Below, piece by piece: positions 32,250-43,225 of a stretch of DNA of 64,000 nucleotides; position 1 is the stretch's first letter; the number at the start of each line of letters is the position of its first letter. The notes beneath the pieces are model-generated. The model was not told where the DNA came from, searched no databases, and saw only the letters and a program-made list of their open reading frames with translations. Position numbers and translations under genes: made by a program. Origin of the DNA: Capra hircus (lineage: Eukaryota > Chordata > Mammalia > Artiodactyla > Bovidae); the NCBI RefSeq assembly GCF_001704415.2, contig NC_030836.1:26634001-26698000 (forward strand). Direction: 5' to 3'.

Positions 32250-33181
32250 ATGAGGAACGCCTCAGCAGTGACTGAGTTTATTTTGCTGGGCATCCCGCAC
32301 ACAGAGGACCTGGAGACCATGCTCTTTGTTCTGTTTCTGTCCTTCTACATCTTCACCCTATGGGGAACCTGCTCATCCTACTGGCAATTGTCTCCTCCAC
32401 TCGGCTGCACACTCCCATGTACTTCTTCCTATGTAAACTGTCTGTGTGTGACATATTTTTTCCCTCTGTGAGTTCCCCCAAGATGCTCTTCTACCTTGCA
32501 GGGAACAGCAGAGCCATCTCCTACTCAGGCTGCGTGTCCCAGCTCTTTTTCTACCACTTCCTGGGTTGTACCGAGTGTTTCCTGTACACGGTAATGGCCT
32601 ATGATCACTTTGTTGCCATATGTTACCCTCTGCACTACACAATAATCATGAGTCACAGAGTGTGTGCCATCCTGGCCATGGGCACCTCATTTTTTGGGTG
32701 CATTCAGGCCATCTTTCTAACTACACTCACCTTCCAATTGCCCTACTGTGGCCCCAGTGAGGTGGACTATTACTTCTGCGATATCCCAGTGATGCTAAAG
32801 CTGGCTTGTGCGGACACCTCGGCCCTAGAGATGGTGGGATTAATCAGTGTGGGTCTCATGCCCCTCAGTTGCTTCCTTCTCATCCTCATCTCCTACAGCT
32901 TCATCGTTTACTCCATTCTTCAAATTCGATCGACTGAAGGCCAACGGCGTGCCTTCTCCACCTGCAGCGCCCACCTCACTGCCATCCTCCTCTCCTTTAT
33001 GCCAGTGGTTCTCATCTACCTGCAGCCCACCCCTAACCCCTGGCTTAATGCAACTGTTCAGGTCCTGAATAACCTTGTCACCCCCATGCTTAACCCCTTG
33101 ATCTACAGCTTGAGAAATAAGGAAGTGAAATATTCTCTGAGGAAGGTGCTAGAGGAGATGGCCCTCATTCATGAGAAGTGA
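32250..33181 (+). pseudogene. OR10D-like olfactory receptor with a single frameshift
   Basis: Full-length class II receptor that would be about 310 residues with one base restored. ATG 32250 opens MRNASAVTEFILLGIPHTED, the family 10D-type N-terminus with glycosylation site NAS at 3-5. After the Leu codon at 32358-32360 the frame shifts by one missing base in segment 1; from 32360 the second frame (MGNLLILL) runs unbroken through LHTPMYFFL, the TVMAYDHFVAIC block, PYCGPSEVDYYFCD, RRAFSTCSAH and PMLNPLIYSLRNKEV to TGA at 33179-33181. The DRY motif reads DHF (Arg to His). No other stop or indel is seen. It may be a recent or segregating pseudogene, or the lost base could be a sequencing or assembly error. 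Similar to human OR10D3 in N-terminal and segment 4-5 sequence; assignment by recognition only. Translation from ATG 32360 would lack part of segment 1. Confidence 0.93.
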
Positions 33182-34265
33182 AAGAGGTCATACCATATTG
33201 TTTATGAGAGGACTTTGCACAGATATTATCTCTGTCCCCTTTTACTACAGATGAAGAAGCTAAGATTAGAAGATATGAAGTGAATTGTTTCAGGTCACTA
33301 ATACATTATCCTACTCAGGAGGGATAATAGAATATTCTACTACTCCCAGTTGGCAATAAAAATGCCTAGGCCTTCTGTCCCTCCCTCTATATCTTTCTCT
33401 ACTCCTAATCCTGCCTTGTTCCTTTCTCCCTTACCCTAGCACTTCCTCATCTTGGCTGACATGATTATATGATTAACCTCTCAAATGCCTGCATCAGATA
33501 AGCCCTCATTTGATGGTCTTGGGATTGTAGAAAAATGGGAAGGTTTCAACCATATGCCTTCCAGTGGTACTCTGTGACTTCTAAAATGAAAATAAATTGT
33601 GTAAAGGAAAAGAGCTTCTCAGTGAGACCTCAGGACCTTTGTCTTCTAGTAACTGAATCATAGGTACCAATGTGTTGTATCACCCACAAAGCCTGTCTAT
33701 TGGTGTTTAACATGTAAACAAGCCTTGACTGTGATTTGAAGTTGTAGATGAAAGAGAATGTGAAGAAGGTAGCCAGGGGAGTCTGTGAAGGGGTGACTAA
33801 TTCTGTTGTTTTTCAGTATTAGAAAATTTAGTTTGTCTTTATAATCCCAAGCACAACCAGCGATCCGTGCAAAATCTAAGCTGCTATTGTTCCATGGTTT
33901 TGGATACTTTGCTTACCAGAAAGCTGTGACTTTAGTGCTGCCCCTTTAACTTTCTTTTTTCCTTGGTCTAATGAGCTCAGCATAAGATATGTGCTATTCT
34001 AGTCCAGGCAGAGATTTGAAGGAAAGTGAAGGGTGAGATAAGAATAGAAGGCGGTGATGGGAAGAGAAAGGGGTTATTGGAAGAGAAGAGAGTGATTGGT
34101 GACTGAAAGAGAAGGGGATAATGTGAAGAGAAAGATGTGATGGGAAGATGAATGGAGGCTGGGGAGAGAAGAGGTAGAGGCCAATAGGCTCTCCCTTTGT
34201 TTATTTTCAGGATCAGAGTTCAGTCAGGGATTCTCCCACACGTGAACCAGTCACAACATTGTGTT
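33182..34265. other. 3' flank of OR10D-like gene; purine-rich tract
   Basis: No gene. 34018-34180 is almost all purine, with repeated GGGAAGAGAAAG-type units. A faint MIR-like piece may occur at 33210-33300. Confidence 0.5.
34018..34180 (+). repeat. Purine-rich degenerate tandem repeat
   Basis: Units of about 20-25 bases built on GGGAAGAGAAAGGGGTTATT, GAAGAGAAGAGAGTGATT, GTGAAGAGAAAGATGTGATG. Strong strand asymmetry in base composition. Confidence 0.6.
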
Positions 34266-34355
34266 ACACCCGTGGTGGATTCATGTCAATGTATGGCAAA
34301 ACCAATACAGTACTGTAAAGTAAAATAAAGTAAAAATAAAAATTAAAAAAAAAAC
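34266..34355 (+). mobile_element. L1-BT 3'-end fragment
   Basis: ACCCGTGGTGGATTCATGTC, ACCAATACAGTACTGTAAAG and an A tail: the extreme 3' end of L1-BT, only about 90 bases long. Confidence 0.8.
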
Positions 34356-34502
34356 AAACCTCATATCAGGGTGATGAGGTGATGCATGTTTTTAAAGGGA
34401 AGAACATTTCTCCCACTCATTTCTCTTAAACCCTGTGCCTTTTATTCTCTCTAACAGAAATGCTCCTTCCAGTGTCTTTAGTAGAACAAATTCATTCTTA
34501 CC

Positions 34503-34708
34503 ACTGTTAGTTGCTCAATCATGTCTGACTCCTTGTGACCCCATGGACTGTACCCCACCAGGCTCCTCTGTCCATGGAAAACTCCAGACAAGAATACTGG
34601 AATGGGTAGCCATTCTCTTCTTCAGGGGATCTTCCCGACCCAGGGATCGAAACTGGGTCTCCTACAATGGAAGTAGATTCTTTACCATCTGAGCATCAGG
34701 GAAGCCCA
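34503..34708 (-). mobile_element. Bov-tA type SINE
   Basis: Reversed core (GACCCCATGGACTGTACCCC) and head ending GAGCATCAGGGAAGCCCACT. Confidence 0.9.
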
Positions 34709-35025
34709 CTAAAGACCCACTTAAAATATTTCCTGTGTGAAACTTCATACTAAGCAAGTCAGGCTCTCATTTCTCTGTATTTTAAATTAGACTTAACAAA
34801 AACATCCCTCCATTGTGCTAGGATAAGTTTTAGCAAAGCATTTTCCTGAAATGCTGAAAGTAAAGTAGGTTCAGGGAAATTAAGGAGAAAACAAGAGTTA
34901 GTTGGGGGTTGACTATATAGAATCAACAGTTTGTTTGTTGAATAGAAGAAATTCTGAGTCCCAGATGAGTTTTTTTTTTAATTTATTTATTTGAGGAAGC
35001 AGAACCTCAGTAACATATTTGTCAG
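34709..35025. other. No gene recognised
   Basis: Single-copy sequence between two SINEs; short T/A run near 34970-34990. Confidence 0.5.
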
Positions 35026-35262
35026 CTTCTTTTTACTTATTTATTTTTGGCTGTGCTGGTCTTTGTTGCTCCATGGGGTTTTCTCTAGTTGCAGTGAGTG
35101 GGGCTTACTCTCCAGTTGGGATGTGTGGGCCTCTTGTGGTGATTTCTCTTACTGTGGGCTTAGTTGCCCCATGGTATGTGGTTTCTTCCTGGATCAGGGA
35201 TCAAACCCATGTCTCCTGCATTGGCAAGTGCATTCTTTACCACTGGATCACCAGGGAAGCCC
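35026..35262 (-). mobile_element. CHR-type SINE (tRNA-Glu derived)
   Basis: GGCTGTGCTGGTCTTTGTTG, GGGCTTACTCTCCAGTTGGG and the reversed head CCACTGGATCACCAGGGAAG are the CHR layout. TTGTCAG at 35019-35025 and 35263-35269 is the probable target duplication. A cetartiodactyl-wide family, older than Bov-tA. Its open frames are not genes. Confidence 0.82.
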
Positions 35263-35269
35263 TTGTCAG

Positions 35270-36149
35270 TTATTTCTAATCTATAAAGTATCTTGAGAGT
35301 CAAAAGGGCAGATACATCTGAATCTTGGGATGAAGCTGGAATGGAACAGGCCTTTGTTCCCTAAAGAGTTTTTATCAAAAAGAGAAAATACTGCAGAAGT
35401 CATGTTTTCTACTCATTCAGTAATAATTTTTGGATCCCACATTCCTACCTTGGTTTCCTAGATGAGGTGGTTTGCCTTCATTGCCAACTGAAACTCTTCC
35501 CAGAACTGGACTTCTCTCTTCTCTTTCAGGACTTTAAGGAGATAGAGTCCTGATCCTTTTCTCCAGACTCCATTGTTTTTGATTAATTTTACTCTGTGCC
35601 TTGACCATGCTTAATTACATCTCTGGAGCCAAGCTCTTCTAACTCTATTGCCACCTCTCATCTCAGACATCCATTTGGAAGCTATCAGCTATCACTGTTA
35701 TTGATCATCTATCTGTTTGAAATGTCTTTGGTTGCTTAGTCCCAGGATTATCTAAAATACCTGCTCCAAACCAATAGATTACTCTTAGCCTTTCACTAAC
35801 AATTCCTACCTATTTGTAGTCCTTGTTCTGGTTAAAACAGAGGTATTTAACACAGCTTGTTAAGTGAGGCATGTTAAACTCTAAAAGTACAATGTGAGAC
35901 AGAATTATATCATGACTCTGAACCAGTTCTATAAAGAAAAGGAACAAAATAAGTTACATTGTATAGTTTCTGACTATGTGCCAAGAAATTCTCTTTAAAA
36001 ATTTTATACAACATTATTAATTGGCTATATTAACATCTCAACATGTTGAATATCATTCACATTTTTCCAGATGTAGGAGCTGAACTCCAGAATGGGTAAA
36101 TAACATCCTTAAAATCATATTGAATCAGAGGAATTGTCATTGAAGGTGT
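35270..36149. other. No gene; possible MIR relic at the right
   Basis: Single-copy sequence. 35965-36125 (GACTATGTGCCAAGAAATTC ... CTGAACTCCAGAATGGGTAA) may be a MIR-type relic. Confidence 0.45.
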
Positions 36150-36378
36150 TGTGTGTGTGTGTGTGTGTGTGTGTGTTCTTAGTAGCTCAGTTATCTCTTA
36201 CTCTTTATGACCCCATTGATTGTATCAAGCCAGAATCCTCTGTCCATGGGGATTCTCTAGGCAAGAATACTGGAGTGGGTAGCCATTTCCTTCTCCAGGG
36301 GGTCTTTCCAACCCAAGGACTGAACCCAGGTCTCCAGCATTGCAGGAGGATTCTTTACCATCTGAGCCACCAGGGAAG
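36150..36378 (-). mobile_element. Bov-tA type SINE with (GT)n tail
   Basis: A GT run at 36150-36175 continues into the reversed SINE, which ends GAGCCACCAGGGAAGG. Same tail-to-microsatellite arrangement as 27329-27540. Confidence 0.88.
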
Positions 36379-36727
36379 GTAGGATATATCATACCCTAAA
36401 TTCAAGATATTTTGTGGATTGTATATGAAACATTAGTGTATAAGTAAAATCATGATGAAGCAGAAAGAAATACATAAATTTTGTCTATGATTTTTAATTT
36501 GTGTAGTTCTGTGATATCAAGCTACTTGAGAGTTTTCAAAGTGAGTAGACAATATAGATATTAAAAAATATATCAAGTTTCTTGTCACTTACATCAAGGA
36601 CCATGTATATATATGTATACATATATACAATAAAATACATATACAATATTTCATGACTTGATAATTTTTAAAACAAGTAACATTTTCAAGTACTTACTGT
36701 CTACCAGCCAATATATTAAAACAGTTC
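36379..36727. other. No gene recognised
   Basis: AT-rich; TA-rich microsatellite-like run at 36604-36640. Confidence 0.5.
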
Positions 36728-37205
36728 CATTCAGTTCAGTTCATTTCAGTCGCTTAGTTGTGTCTGACTCTTTGTGATTCAATGGACTGCAGCATGCCAG
36801 GCTTCCCTGTTCATCACCAACACCCAGAGCTTGCTCAAACTTATGTCCATTTAGTCAGTGATTTTATCCATCCATCTCATCCTCTGTCATCCCCTACTCC
36901 TCATGTCTTCAATCTTTCCCAGCATCAGGGTCTTTTCTAATGAGTCAGTTCTTTGTATCAGATGGCCAAAGTATTGGAGTTTCAGCTTCAACATCAGTCC
37001 TTCCAATGAACACTCAAGACTGATTTCCTTTAGGATGAACTGGTTGGATCTCCTTGAAGTCCCAGGGACTCTCAAGAGTCTTCTCCAACACCACAATTCA
37101 AAAGCATCAATTCCTTAGCATTCAGATTTCTTTAGAGTCCAACTCTCACATCCATATATGACTCCTGTAAAAACCATAGCTTTGACTATATGGGCCTTTG
37201 TCATA
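36728..37205 (-). mobile_element. BovB LINE, 3' fragment
   Basis: Reversed terminus (TTCAGTTCAGTTCATTTCAG) and C-terminal coding tail (minus frame 36887-37096, MWCWRRLLRVPGTSRRSNQF). Moderately diverged and 5' truncated. Confidence 0.9.
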
Positions 37206-37580
37206 CATATATTAAATGCTCCACTCTATTTTTATTAAATACACTAATTTTATTAATATTAAATATATTTAATATACTAAATATTCCACTCTATTTTTTT
37301 TTCATTTAATTCTTATAATTGCTTTGTGAAGTGACAATTGTTACTATTCAACATTTAAATGGTTAGGGTATCAACATTTAAAGCAGTACTTTAAAAAAGA
37401 GCATAGCAGTGCTCAAAATTAGGAGGTGTAAAGCTAGTTATTATACACAGGCATGTCTAATAATAATTTTGACAACATTTTATAGTGTTCCTCACAAAAT
37501 AATGGATTTTAAATAAGCTGGATAGGAAAATTGTCACCTTCCTTTTGTACTGTTTCTTTGAATATTAAAGGATTTCAGGA
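37206..37580. other. No gene recognised
   Basis: AT-rich sequence up to the start of the full-length L1. Confidence 0.5.
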
Positions 37581-38579
37581 AAGAACAAGATGGCAGAGGA
37601 GTAGGTGGATGTGGAGTACATCTCTCTTCACAGATACTTCAAGAATACAGCTTCTGACACAGAAGTGCATGCAAAACACCAGCTGAGAGAAGATGGGAGT
37701 ACCTGACTAGTGGACAAAATACATAGAATCACGCAAAACTCAGTAGAATGAAGAAACTAGGGGGAAAAACAGGAGTGTTAGAAAGACTGGACCTGCCCTT
37801 GGTGGGTGGGGGAACTGAAACAGGGGTCCCATCACCACATTGAGGCAATTGTCTGAGTCAGAGGAGAAACATTTAAAGCTGAGAGAGAAACAGCTTAACT
37901 GTGGCAGCCTAAATGGAATAAGAATCAGACAGCCCTTGCTGCAGCCATACATACTCTAAACAGGGGTGCAGGTCTCATGGAAGGCACAGTAGCTGGGAGC
38001 TGGAATTTAGGGATTGTGGAGCAATCCCAAGGTGAGTGGGCTGCTGTTGACTGAAGACAGATTGAGGGGATGTGAAGGAGGAGATTGTGGTGGGAGATGG
38101 CTGTGGAGGAGAGCCAGGCAGCCATGGAAGGAAGGGGATACTGCTGAGGCACATGTAGGGGTGGAACTATCACTATAACCTCTCTCCCCGTAGGCCAGCA
38201 TCGGCAGCTGAACAGTAGAGAAGCTGGCCCAGAAAACACCAGACACAATGAAATACACAGTAGGACCCCAGCCGGGGGCCCCTCTTTCTGTCTGATGTGC
38301 CGAACAACAGAGAAAGACCCCAGGCAAGGAAGCCCTCTAAGTGCCTGAAGGGGCAGAGCTACAGAGGAAGACTGGTCAAAGAGGCCTTTTGATCAGCAGC
38401 TATAAGAGGCTTGAAAAAAAGACTCTGATAAGGCCGTAACTCCTGTGCTGGAGGCAGTCCATGTGCCTACACATTTGGCACCGCCAGGGTTCCCGCAAGC
38501 AGCTGAACTATCTTCACACTCAACTCTCACTGGGGCAGTGCTGCCATAGGTAAAAACAAAACAAAACAAAACAACCTTG

Positions 38580-38695
38580 CATCTATGTGTGCAGCTTTTC
38601 TTTGGTCATGTCCTACTTTTTACAATCCAATTGACTGTGGTCTGCCAGGCTTCTCTGTACGGGAGGTTCTCCAGGCAATAATACTAAAGCATATT
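38580..38695 (-). mobile_element. SINE fragment (BovA/Bov-tA) in the L1 5' UTR
   Basis: Diverged reversed core: GTCATGTCCTACTTTTTACA and TCTGCCAGGCTTCTCTGTAC. Preceded by an AAAAC repeat (38551-38575). Confidence 0.65.
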
Positions 38696-39033
38696 GGTCA
38701 ATACTGGTTGCATAACCTTCGAGAGCACTATATTTTCTGCTGCCCTAGCCGCCAACTCCCTTGAGTACCTGGTGCTGCCAGAACCCCTATGCCCTAAGCA
38801 GCTGCATCACCTCCACACCTGGCCGTCACAGGAGCAAACCCAAGTCTTACAGGGCAGTCTCAGGAGCAAACCACAGTGGGCAATCCATGTGCAGAGGTGG
38901 AAATAAAACAACAATTGAAACCCAGGGGCATTGTGGCTAAAGAAGAAGACCCAAAACCTTCCCAAAGGCTCTACAGGCTTCCGATTAAGTGCACACGATC
39001 ATCTAGGCAGACTCTGTGTCTGAATATATAAAA

Positions 39034-41128
39034 GGTGATTGAGTTCAGTTCAGTTCAGTAGCTCAGTTGTGTCCGACTCTTTGCGACCTCATGAATTGCA
39101 GCACACCAGGCCTCCCTGTACATCACCAACTCCCGGAGTTCATTCAGACTCACATCCATCGAGTCAGTGATGCCATCCAGCCATCTCATCCTCTGTCGTA
39201 CCCTTCTCCTCCTGCCCCCAACCCTTCCCAGCATCAGAGTCTTTTCCAATGAATCAGCTCTTCACATGAGGTGGCCAAAGTACTGGAACTTCAGCTTTAG
39301 CATCATTCCTTCCAAAGAAATCCCAGGGCTGATCTCCTTCAGAATGAACTGGTTGGATCTCCTTGGAGTCCAAGGGACTCAGAAGAGTCTTCTCCAACAC
39401 CACAGTTCAAAAGCATCAATTCTTTGGTGCTCAGCCTTCTTCACAGTCCAACTCTCACATCCATACATGACTACTGGAAAAACCATAGCCTCGACTAGAC
39501 GGACCTTAGTCAGCAAAGTAATGTCTCTGCCTTTTAATATGATATCTAGGTTGGTCATAATTTTTCTTCCAAGGAGTAAGCATCTTTTAATTTCATGGCT
39601 GCAGTCACCATGTGCAGTGACTTTGGAGCCCCCCCAAATAAAGTCTGACACTGTTTCCACTGTTTCCCCATCTATTTCCCATGAAGTGATGGGACCAGGT
39701 GTCATGATCTTCATTTTCTGAATGTTGAGCTTTAAGCCAACTTTTTCACTGTCCTCTTTCACGTTCATCAAGAGGCTTTTAGCTCCTCTTCACTTTCTGC
39801 CATAAGGGTGGTGTCATCTGCATATCTGAGGTGATTGATATTTCTCCCTGCAATCTTAATTCCAGCTTGTGTTTCTTCCAGCCCAGCATTTCTCATGATG
39901 TACTCTGCATATAAGTTAAATAAGCAGGGTGACAGTATACAGCCTTGACGTACTCCTTTCCCTATTTGGAACCAGTCTGTTGTTCCATGTTCAGTTCTAA
40001 CTGTTGCTTCCTGACCTGCATACATATTTCTCAAGAGGCAGGTTAGGTGGTCTGGTATTCCCATCTCTCTCAGAATTTTCCACAGTTGATTGTGATCCAC
40101 ACAGTCAAAGGCTTTGGCATAGTCAATAAAGAAGAAATAGATGTTTTTCTGGAACTCTCTTGCTTTTTCCATGATCCAGCGGATGTTGGCAATTTAATCT
40201 CTGGTTCCTCTGCCTTTTCTAAAACCAGCTGGAACATCAGGAAGTTCACTGTTCATGTACTGCTGAAGCCTGGCTTGGAGAATTTTGAGCATTACTTTAC
40301 TAGTGTGTGAGATGAGTGTAATTGTGAGGTAGCTTGAGCATTCTTTGGCATTGCCTTTCTTTGGGATTGGAATGAAAACTGACCTTTTCCAGTCCTCTGG
40401 CCACTGCTGAGTTTTCCAAGTTTGCTGGCATATTGAGTGCAGGACTTTCACAGCATCATCTTTCAGGATTTGAAATAGCTCAACTGGAATTCCATCACCC
40501 CCACTAGCTTTGTTCGTAGTGATGCTTTCTAAGGCCCACTTGACTTCACATTCCAGGATGTCTGGGTCTTGGTGAGTGATCACACCATCGTGATTATCTT
40601 GTTCGTGAAGATCTTTTTTGTACAGTTCTTCCGTGTATTCTTGCCACCTCTTCTTAATGTCTTCTGCTTCTGTTAGGGCCATACCATTTCTGTCCTTTAT
40701 CGAGCCCATCTTTGCATGAAATATTCCCTTGGTATCTCTAATTTTCTTGAAGTGATCTCTAGTCATCCCCATTCTGTTCTCTTCCTCTATTTCTTTGCAT
40801 TGATCATTGAGGAAGGCTTTCTTGTCTCTTCTTGCTATTCTTTGGAACTCTGCATTCAAGTGCTTATATCTTTCCTTTTCTCCTTTTCTTTTCACTTCTC
40901 TTATTTTCACAGCTGTTTGTAAGGTCTCCCCAGACAGCCATTTTGCTTTTTTGCATTTCTTTTCCATGGGGATGGTCTTGATCCCTGTCTCCTGTACAAT
41001 GTCACAAACCTCCACCCATAGTTCATCAGGCACTCTATCTATCAGATCTAGGCCTTTAAATCTATTTCTCACTTCCACTGTATAATCATAAGGGATTTGA
41101 TTTTGGTCATACCTGAATGGTCTAGCAA
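39034..41128 (-). mobile_element. BovB LINE, long antisense copy within the L1
   Basis: The longest BovB frames of the window. Minus frame 40194-41189 (331 codons) covers the linker and RT N-terminal part (RPFRYDQNQIPYDYTVEVRN, GDGIPVELFQILKDDAVKVL); its first 20 or so codons are L1 sequence. 39768-40172 covers the RT palm with FIDYAKAFDCVDHNQLW and the catalytic box LRYADDTTLM; 39379-39771 covers the C-terminal part. Only a few frame breaks, so this copy is relatively young. Truncated 5' within the endonuclease-RT linker. Confidence 0.93.
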
Positions 41129-41695
41129 GAGCTCCCACAAAAGAAAACACAATAGTTCTGATAGCTGTGGACATTGGAGGTAAGCACACATAGGTGTAGG
41201 ACCAGATTAGTATTTGAGCTGCCCCAGAGCAGGTCCAGAGGTCAGCACAGTGCTGGAAGGCATTCTAGGGAGGTAAAGTGAACTGTGATTCCCAGTGAGG
41301 GAAAGGACTCTGATATTAGTGACTCAAGAACAACATTTATTACTCTTATGTGTTGACTTGTTCTCTAGATTCTTTTGAATTTTTGCTTCTTCTTTTTTCT
41401 TTTTTATCCCCCTCTGTTGCAGTTATCAACTTTATTGGTATTATGACACTATGAAATTTGAGTAAGCTTTTGAGGTTTTTTTTTTTCTTTCTTTTTTTCT
41501 TCTTACTTTTTTTTTTTTTTAATTATAAACCTCTGCCTCTACGGTGGGCTTTTGCTCTTGTGTGGACTTTTTCTTTTTCTTTTTTTTTTGCTTTCTTTTC
41601 TCTTTTCCTAATTTTATTTTTTAACTTTATAAATTTATTATTATTTCTTCTATATTTATTCCTTTGTTTACTTTTCCTACTGTACTATTCCCCTT

Positions 41696-41970
41696 GCCAG
41701 AGAAAGCAATGGCACCCCACTCCAGTACTTTTGCCTGGAATATCCCATGGACAGAGGATCCTGGTAGGCTGCAGACCATGGGGTCACTAATAGTCAGACA
41801 CGACTGAGCGACTTCACTTTCCCTTTTCACTTTCATGCACTGGAGAAGGAAATGGCAACCCACTCCAGTGCTCTTGCCTGGAGAATCCCAGGGACGGCGG
41901 AGCCTGGTAGGCTGCAGTCCATGGGGTTGCCAAGAGTCAGGCATGACTGAGCGACTTCACTTTCACTTTC
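41696..41970 (+). mobile_element. BovA2 SINE
   Basis: Tandem BovA monomers (GAGAAAGCAATGGCACCCCA; GGAGAAGGAAATGGCAACCC), ending CACTTTCACTTTC. Target duplication TATTCCCCTT at 41686-41695 and 41971-41980. Confidence 0.95.
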
Positions 41971-42130
41971 TATTCCCCTTGAAGTTAATCTTTAATGTAT
42001 AAAAATCTTCTTTTCTATCTCTTTAACTTTGCATATCTATTACTTCTTTCTTTTCTTTCTTTCCTTTCCTCTCAACATATATGTTACTTTTATTTTCATT
42101 GCTAAATTCCCCAACTGGAATCTTGCTTTA

Positions 42131-43225
42131 TGTTTTTATTTTTTTTTTTAATTTTAATTTTTTTTTTTTTTTACTTTACAATATTGTATTGGTTTTGCCA
42201 TACTTCAACATGAATCCACCACGGGTGTACACGTGTTCCCAATCCTGAACACCCCCTCCCACCTCCCTCCCCATATCATCCCTCTGGGTCATCCCAGTGC
42301 ACCAGCCCCAAGCATCCTGTATCCTGCATCAAACGTAGACTGGCAATTCACTTCTTATATGATATTATACATGTTTCAATGCCATTCTCCCAGATCATCC
42401 CACCCTCTCCCTCTCCCTCAGAGTCCAAAAGTCTGCTCTACACATCTGTGTCTCTTTTGCTGTCTCTCATACAGGGTTATCATTACCATCTTTCTAAATT
42501 CCACATGTATGCATTAGTATACTGTATTGGTGTTTTTCTTTCTGGCTTGCTTCACTCTGTATAATCGGCTCCAGTTTCATCCACCTCATTAGAACTGATT
42601 CAAATGTATTCTTTTTCATGGCTGAGTAATACTCCACTGTGTATATGTACCACAGCTTTCTTATCCATTCATCTGCTGATGGACATCTAGGTTGTTTCCA
42701 TGTCCTGGCTATTATAAACAGTGCTGTGATGAACATTGTGGTACACGTGTCTCTTTCAATTCTGCTTTCCTTGATGTGTATGCCCAGCAGTGGGATTGCT
42801 GGGTCATAAGGCAGTTCTATTTCCAGTCTTTTAAGGAATCTCTACACTGTTCTCCATAGTGGCTGTACTAGTTTGCATCCCACCAACAGTGTAAGAGGGT
42901 TCCCTTTTCTCCACACCCTCTCCAGCATTTATTGCTTGTAGACTGTTGGATTGCAGCCATTCTGACTGGCGTGAAATGGTACCTCACTGTGGTTTTGATT
43001 TGCATTTCTCTGATCATGGAGTGATGTTGAGCATCTTTTCATGTGTTTGTTAGCCATCTGTATGTCTTCTTTGGAGAAATGTCTATTTAGTTCTTTCGCC
43101 CATTTTTTGATTGGGTCATTTATTTTTCTGGAATTGAGCTGCAGGAGTTGTTTGTATATTTTTGAGATTAGTTGTTTGTCAGTTGCTTCATTTGCTATTA
43201 TTTTCTCCCATTCCGAAGGCTGTCT
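42131..43225 (-). mobile_element. L1-BT 3' fragment inserted antisense in the older L1
   Basis: T tract, then reversed 3' UTR (ATCCACCACGGGTGTACACG), then ORF2 C-terminus antisense (minus frame 42494-42736: ARTWKQPRCPSADEWIRKLW, YYSAMKKN) to KVKRQPS-equivalent codons. TCTTGCTTTA at 42121-42130 and 43226-43235 is the target duplication. Not inverted, simply 5' truncated. Confidence 0.92.

Noticed and set aside
38007..38327. Overlapping 106- and 107-codon minus ORFs in 37925-38327
   Set aside because: They lie in the L1 5' UTR; no homology seen and no expected antisense protein in this family.
39379..41189. Active BovB reverse transcriptase
   Set aside because: Catalytic YADD is present, but frames are broken at several points and the endonuclease is missing.
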